A DNA stretch of 8,171 bases from positions 1,479 through 9,649 of the forward strand of contig NZ_CAAKOQ010000065.1 of NCBI RefSeq assembly GCF_901212675.1. Reading direction: 5' to 3'. The notes under the pieces were generated by a model. The model saw only the letters and a list, made by a program, of their open reading frames with translations, had not been told where the DNA came from and did not search any database. This document shows, in pieces, positions 5,318 to 8,171 of this stretch. Origin of the DNA: Olsenella uli (GTDB lineage Bacteria; Actinomycetota; Coriobacteriia; Coriobacteriales; Atopobiaceae). How positions within the stretch are numbered: the first letter of the stretch is position 1; every line of letters begins with the position of its first letter. The translations under genes and the position numbers were made by a program.

Positions 5318-5352
5318 GTAAGGAAAGGGCCCCCGGCGCTGAGCCAGGGGCC
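5318..5352 (-). terminator. Terminator after hicB
   Basis: On the minus strand GGCCCC-T-GGC pairs with GCC-G-GGGGCC across a 5-base loop, followed by CTTTCCTT. It lies about 48 bases after the hicB stop. A smaller inverted repeat (TGGTGCC / GGCACCA, 5375-5398) directly follows the stop. Confidence 0.6.
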
Positions 5353-5399
5353 AGAAGACGCGTCCAGCCACGCCTGGTGCCGCATGGAGGTGGCACCAC

Positions 5400-5846
5400 T
5401 TACGCGGTGACGGTCTCGCGGGCGGGCCTCCCGGCCTTGGGGGCCTCCGCCTTGCGGGCCAGCACCGAGTTCTCGGAGACCATGCGCGTTGAGCCCACCT
5501 TCCATGACTCGAGCAGTCCGGCCGAGACGAGCTGCGAGACGCGAGCGGTGCTCACGCCCAGCTCCCGCGCCGCCTCGGACGCCGTCATGGCCGGGACGTC
5601 CCCGAGGCTCGCCTCGATGGCCACGGCGATGACGGTCCCGCCGCGACGCGGCTTGTTCCCCAGGGCCCCCTGCGGGAGTGCCTTGCCCCTCGCGAGCGCG
5701 TCGAGGACGTGAATGCGCAGCCAGTCGGCGGCCATGTCGATAGCGTCGTAGATGTCGGTGCCGCACGTCGCGCCCTCCATGCCGAACGGCTCGGCGCAGA
5801 CCATGCCCTCGTCCTCGAAGAACTCGAACTCCCTCACGTATGCCAT
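5400..5846 (-). CDS. hicB: HicB-type antitoxin with C-terminal helix-turn-helix
   Basis: The 148-aa product has a HicB-like N-terminal domain (MAYVREFEFFEDEGMVCAEP, then TCGTDIYDAIDMAADWLRIH), the partially degraded RNase-H-like fold that binds HicA. Residues about 87-130 (MTASEAARELGVSTARVSQL, then GLLESWKVGSTRMV) form a helix-turn-helix of excisionase/MerR type for operator binding. In HicAB systems HicB blocks the HicA mRNA interferase and represses the operon. The start at 5846 follows GGGAGG. It lies 44 bases after hicA with a hairpin between them. The gene looks intact although its toxin partner carries a stop, so it is functionally an orphan antitoxin and could still act as a repressor. 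Confidence 0.8.
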   Translation of the reverse strand: MAYVREFEFFEDEGMVCAEPFGMEGATCGTDIYDAIDMAADWLRIHVLDALARGKALPQGALGNKPRRGGTVIAVAIEASLGDVPAMTASEAARELGVSTARVSQLVSAGLLESWKVGSTRMVSENSVLARKAEAPKAGRPARETVTA

Positions 5847-5883
5847 GTTTCCTCCCTTGGCTATGTCGGCGGTGGCCCCGGAG

Positions 5884-5906
5884 GGCCGGGCTATCTCAGC
5901 CCGGCC
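5884..5906. repeat. 9-bp stem hairpin over the hicA stop
   Basis: GGCCGGGCT and AGCCCGGCC are perfect inverted repeats with a 5-base loop, spanning the hicA stop codon at 5891-5893. There is no T-run, so it may tune relative expression of toxin and antitoxin or protect mRNA. Confidence 0.6.
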
Positions 5907-6088
5907 TCCTTGCGAATCATCTCGGCGGTCCTGTTCGGTATCTCCCGGTGCCTCGGGACTGGGACCACCCTCCCGTTGGGCGCGAGCCAGATGTCGTGGT
6001 TCCCGCCCGACTTCAGGAACTTCCCGCCGGCATCCGAGAGCTCGCGCTCGAGGTCTCACTTCTTGGTCAACGTCCTTCCTTTCGGCAT
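5891..6088 (-). pseudogene. hicA: HicA mRNA interferase toxin with in-frame TGA
   Basis: The frame reads MPKGRTLTKK, then TGA (6058-6056), then DLERELSDAGGKFLKSGGNH and DIWLAPNGRVVPVPRHREIP before the natural stop at 5891. Apart from the TGA it is a complete HicA of normal size (65 codons), a double-stranded-RNA-binding-fold ribonuclease; the GGNHDIW segment carries the catalytic histidine and VPVPRHREI is the usual second strand. No ATG, GTG or TTG restart exists between the TGA and the catalytic histidine, so active toxin would need readthrough. A native start at the in-frame TTG (LTKK) is possible but still precedes the TGA. An AT-rich leader and small palindrome (6096-6108) lie upstream. 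A sequencing error cannot be excluded. Confidence 0.75.
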
Positions 6089-6095
6089 GTACATA

Positions 6096-6108
6096 TTAGC
6101 ATCGCTAA
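6096..6108. promoter_or_regulatory. Palindrome in the hicAB leader, possible operator
   Basis: TTAGC-ATC-GCTAA is a perfect 5-bp-arm palindrome 8 bases upstream of the hicA start, beside an AT-rich stretch (6109-6150) with a TATAAA-like -10 at 6117-6112 on the minus strand. No good -35 is seen. A HicB dimer is the natural candidate binder (inference). Confidence 0.45.
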
Positions 6109-6139
6109 GTATTTATATAGTTGTATTTCTTAGCCTTTC

Positions 6140-6289
6140 TTATATTTCTTGCTCAGCGCCGCCCTCGCCCGCCATGGCCACCTCGGGCGTGAGGACGTCG
6201 ACGAGGTCGAGCGCCTTGCCCCTCTCCCTGTAGGCGGTTCGAAGGTTGTAGCTGGCCACCACCGCCGCCCTGCCCAGCTCTCGCCGCCG
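6140..6289 (-). pseudogene. C-terminal remnant of an unknown phage protein
   Basis: A frame ending at 6140-6142 encodes RELGRAAVVASYNLRTAYRE, then RGKALDLVDVLTPEVAMAGE. It has normal protein-like composition, yet no ATG lies upstream before a stop near 6354. It is probably the 3' end of a gene truncated at the prophage border. No family is recognised. Confidence 0.4.
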
Positions 6290-6532
6290 AGGTAGTGGTG
6301 CTAGAGCAGGTCTGCTGTTCTCGTCCCGAGCAGCGCCGGCACGCCGCCACGGTTATCGCCTCTGTGGAGGGACGTGGCGTGCAGATGAGGTCTGTAAACC
6401 GCCGAATACTGGTGACAAGCTCGGCGGCGCATGATTCTGTGCCTACCTTGCCGTGTCCGAATCTCCTCTTTGACCCCTGTGGGCGGCTGGCGTCCGCCCG
6501 AGCAACCTGGTTGCTCACATGGTGTCTCATTA
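6290..6532. other. Gene-free junction between prophage and host-like DNA
   Basis: I see no convincing gene here. The GC content drops toward the right and the only structure is a pair of adjoining hairpins at 6481-6516. It separates minus-strand phage remnants from plus-strand genes and is where an attachment-site remnant could lie, but I could not find a repeat partner inside the window. Confidence 0.5.
6481..6516. repeat. Two back-to-back hairpins
   Basis: GGGCGG-7 bases-CCGCCC (6481-6499) is followed with no gap by GAGCAACC-T-GGTTGCTC (6500-6516). No clear T-run follows. They lie in the leader region of the RelB/DinJ-like gene. Confidence 0.65.
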
Positions 6533-6563
6533 TTTGTGAACCGTGCTTTGAACGTGTCACAAA
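6533..6563. promoter_or_regulatory. Inverted repeat upstream of the antitoxin gene
   Basis: TTTGTGA (6533-6539) and TCACAAA (6557-6563) are perfect arms 17 bases apart, about 33 bases before the antitoxin start. A TTGAAC (6549-6554) between the arms could be a -35. RelB-type antitoxins usually autoregulate through such repeats. Confidence 0.45.
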
Positions 6564-6595
6564 GCGATAACAATGTTAAGCAAAAAGGAATTGGT

Positions 6596-6919
6596 ATGGC
6601 AGGCAACGCAACCGTCACCATCCGGGTTGCCCCAGAGCTCAAGCGTACGGCCGCGGAGGCGGCCGAGGGCTATGGGCTCGATTTCTCCACGGCGACACGT
6701 CTCTTCTACACGCAGATGGTCAACACCAATGCGCTTCCCATCACCTTTGACTATCGCTGTCCCAACGCCGAAAGCCGGGAGGCCATAGCTCAGGTGCGCG
6801 AGATCGTTGCGAGGGGTGGGGCGGGTCGCTTCGCCACTGCCGACCACATGTTTGTAACTAGCCATGCGAGAAGCGTGCCCCAGACACATTCTCAGTGCGT
6901 TGCTGCGGAATCGCGGTGA
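6596..6919 (+). CDS. RelB/DinJ-family antitoxin without toxin partner
   Basis: The 107-aa product begins MAGNATVTIRVAPELKRTAA and continues GYGLDFSTATRLFYTQMVNT, then PNAESREAIAQVREIV and GRFATADHMF. This is the standard RelB/DinJ layout: an N-terminal ribbon-helix-helix dimer for operator binding followed by the toxin-wrapping C-terminus. The start at 6596 follows AAAGGAA. Family members normally end soon after the GRFxTADxMF segment; here the frame runs on for about 21 unrelated residues after residue 86, suggesting a break or deletion near 6854. The RelE/YafQ-type toxin that should follow is absent; the next gene is a dehydrogenase 225 bases away. The antitoxin may keep DNA binding but has lost its normal end. 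Confidence 0.75.
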   Translation: MAGNATVTIRVAPELKRTAAEAAEGYGLDFSTATRLFYTQMVNTNALPITFDYRCPNAESREAIAQVREIVARGGAGRFATADHMFVTSHARSVPQTHSQCVAAESR

Positions 6920-6960
6920 AAATGCACGGGTGGTAATTTGCGTGTGGCGGGCGAGCAGTT

Positions 6961-7040
6961 TAACTGCCATATGGGGAGCACCTTCCGGAGCAAGTGGCCG
7001 CAGACTGCCGACCGATGCGATAGCTGCCATGTGGAGAGCG
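6961..7040. repeat. 20-bp direct repeat with 60-bp spacing
   Basis: Positions 6961-6980 and 7021-7040 match at 16 of 20 bases, and all four differences are A/G exchanges. The cores are CCATATGG (a perfect palindrome) and CCATGTGG. The gap 6920-7144 has no convincing gene, so these may be paired regulator sites before the dehydrogenase. Confidence 0.55.
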
Positions 7041-7144
7041 CTGTGCGAGCATGAAGCGACACCTCCAGTCGTAGACTGGGACCGCTGGCAAATCTTGGGC
7101 GTGCCGCCGATTGTGCGGCTGTCCCGCAGGGGATTGGAGCGTTC

Positions 7145-8101
7145 ATGAGAGTTGCGCTGCTGGAGCCGCTGGGGGTGCCGGAGGCGACGATTCGCGAGCT
7201 GGCCGCGCCCATCGAGGCCGCGGGCCATGAGTTTGCCTACTACGACGAGAAGACGACCGACGCGGCCGAGCTTGCACGTCGTTCGGCGGGGGCCGACGTG
7301 GTGATGATCGCGAACAGCCCGTATCCGGCCGAGGTCGTGCGGGCCGCGGACGCGCTCAAGATGATTGCCGTGGCGTTCACGGGCATCGACCACGTGGGCC
7401 TCGACGCCTGCCGGGAGCGCGGCGTGACCGTCTGCAACTGCGCTGGCTACTCCGACGTGAGCGTGGCCGAGCTCACGGCGGGCCCCGCGATCGACGTGCT
7501 GCGCAAGGTCGTCGAGGCGGACGCGTCCGCTCGCACGCACGGCACCTCGGCCGGCCTTGTGGGGCGCGAGATCTCGGGCAAGACGGTTGGCATCGTGGGT
7601 ACCGGCCAAATCGGGTGCGCGGCGGGCAGGCTGTTCCGCGCCTTTGGCGCGCGCGTGCTGGGATATGCCCGCCACGAGAGCGCAGCCGCGACGGACGCGG
7701 GCATCGAGCAGGTGTCGCTCGGGCAGCTGCTTGCTGAGTCTGACATCGTGAGCCTCCACGTGCCGCTCAACGACTCGACGCGCGGTTGGTTTGACGCGGA
7801 CAAGATCTCTGCGATGGGGGACGGTGCCGTCCTGATTAACTGCGCCCGCGGCGCCATCGTGGACAACGACGCGCTTGCGGCGGCGCTCAACGGCGGCAAG
7901 CTCTCCGGCGCGGGTATCGACGTGTTTGACATGGAGCCGCCCCTGCCCACGGGCTACGCGCTCGCGAGCGCCAAGAACTGCGTGCTCACGCCCCATGTGG
8001 CCTATCTCACGGAGGAGGCCATGCAGCGTCGGGCGAAGATTGAGTTCGGCAACGTGGAGAGCTGGCTTGCCGGCACCCCCACGAACGTCTGTGCGCTGTA
8101 A
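7145..8101 (+). CDS. D-2-hydroxyacid dehydrogenase, NAD-dependent
   Basis: The 318-aa product is a complete member of the SerA/HprA/LdhA-like family, which reduces 2-keto acids to D-2-hydroxy acids with NAD(P)H. The Rossmann signature is VGTGQIG (151-157). The catalytic triad is visible: R235 in NCARGAIVD, E264 in DVFDMEPP and H284 in LTPHVAY. The substrate domain is split around the nucleotide domain, and its N-terminal part includes the VAFTGIDHVGLD loop. Length is typical; there is no ACT domain as in long SerA forms, so phosphoglycerate dehydrogenase is less likely than a glyoxylate/hydroxypyruvate or D-lactate-type enzyme. The acidic D at 176-180 is not obvious, so cofactor preference is open. 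The start follows GGAG six bases upstream. It appears monocistronic in the window and is the clearest host gene. Confidence 0.9.
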   Translation: MRVALLEPLGVPEATIRELAAPIEAAGHEFAYYDEKTTDAAELARRSAGADVVMIANSPYPAEVVRAADALKMIAVAFTGIDHVGLDACRERGVTVCNCAGYSDVSVAELTAGPAIDVLRKVVEADASARTHGTSAGLVGREISGKTVGIVGTGQIGCAAGRLFRAFGARVLGYARHESAAATDAGIEQVSLGQLLAESDIVSLHVPLNDSTRGWFDADKISAMGDGAVLINCARGAIVDNDALAAALNGGKLSGAGIDVFDMEPPLPTGYALASAKNCVLTPHVAYLTEEAMQRRAKIEFGNVESWLAGTPTNVCAL

Positions 8102-8121
8102 GGTCTCGGTTGCGACTGGCG

Positions 8122-8138
8122 CCGGCCGATCCGGCCGG
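8122..8138 (+). terminator. Hairpin after the dehydrogenase
   Basis: CCGGCC-GATCC-GGCCGG forms a 6-bp GC stem 20 bases after the stop codon. There is no T-run, so terminator function is only probable. Confidence 0.4.
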
Positions 8139-8142
8139 GGCG

Positions 8143-8171
8143 GGTCAATTGGGGACGTGTTCGTTTTGACC
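8143..8171. repeat. Intergenic inverted repeat at the window edge
   Basis: GGTCAA (8143-8148) and TTGACC (8166-8171) are inverted arms around TTGGGGACGTGTTCGTT. The arrangement recalls short dispersed intergenic repeats of Coriobacteriia, but the element runs to the window edge and I cannot see other copies. Confidence 0.4.

Noticed and set aside
4834..5766. N-terminally extended HNH frame of 310 codons
   Set aside because: The extension overlaps hicB in another frame and crosses a terminator; the HNH domain and likely start are near 5139.
5847..6059. N-terminal extension of HicB to the GTG at 6059
   Set aside because: It overlaps hicA out of frame with low-quality Arg/Gly-rich sequence, while ATG 5846 has a clear ribosome binding site and starts the conserved domain.
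6451..6490. tRNA-like T-arm (GTCCGAATC)
   Set aside because: No acceptor stem, D-arm or anticodon arm can be paired around it.
6864..7148. Plus-strand frame of 94 codons overlapping the dehydrogenase start by ATGA
   Set aside because: No recognisable motif, no ribosome binding site, overlaps the antitoxin gene, and its sequence is explained as well by regulatory repeats.
6557..7996. Minus-strand open frame of 479 codons
   Set aside because: It is antisense to the well-supported dehydrogenase and RelB/DinJ-like genes and is rich in Arg/His/Ala with no domain.
1..8171. CRISPR array or insertion sequence
   Set aside because: No regularly spaced 25-40-base repeats, transposase motifs or terminal inverted repeats with a gene between them were found; the 10-bp-period CACTGCC units are too short for CRISPR.

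Overview
The window looks like a decayed, deletion-riddled prophage late-gene region that ends against chromosomal genes of a high-GC Gram-positive bacterium. The base composition, the style of the phage genes and the intergenic repeats fit Coriobacteriia (the Olsenella/Atopobium/Collinsella group). That assignment is an inference from style, not from a marker gene.

Right end (about 6590-8171, plus strand): a RelB/DinJ-type antitoxin without a toxin partner, then about 225 bp with no convincing gene, then an intact D-2-hydroxyacid dehydrogenase (318 aa). The last 50 bases hold two inverted repeats. I read this part as host chromosome.

Middle (about 6290 down to 935, minus strand): phage-type genes read leftwards. 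The order is a C-terminal remnant of an unknown protein; a HicA toxin gene broken by an in-frame TGA; an intact HicB-type antitoxin; an HNH endonuclease; a fused gene joining a small-terminase-like helix-turn-helix to the C-terminal two thirds of a portal protein; a complete MuF-type head protein with a C-terminal DUF6883-like toxin domain; a 53-aa DUF4926-like protein that is the probable immunity partner; a 73-aa orphan; a short scaffold-like coiled coil; and the C-terminal part of a cysteine-rich protein that may be a radical-SAM/photolyase relative. Large terminase, the N-terminal part of the portal, capsid, tail and lysis genes are absent from the order where they would be expected.

Left end (about 905 down to 1, minus strand): two small genes, each with its own promoter of the same design (TATAAT with a 17-bp spacer). 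The second promoter sits inside a perfect 14-bp inverted repeat. They lead into a damaged small terminase of a different family, so a second phage module may begin at the left edge.

The most interesting element is the MuF-DUF6883 toxin with its DUF4926-like partner. It has a perfect ribosome binding site and an unbroken reading frame while several neighbours are broken, and its toxin end plus the partner gene are clearly lower in GC than the MuF body. This is the pattern expected of a swappable polymorphic-toxin cassette kept after the phage lost its structural genes. Many minus-strand genes are followed by hairpin terminators, so the region appears to be cut into short transcription units.
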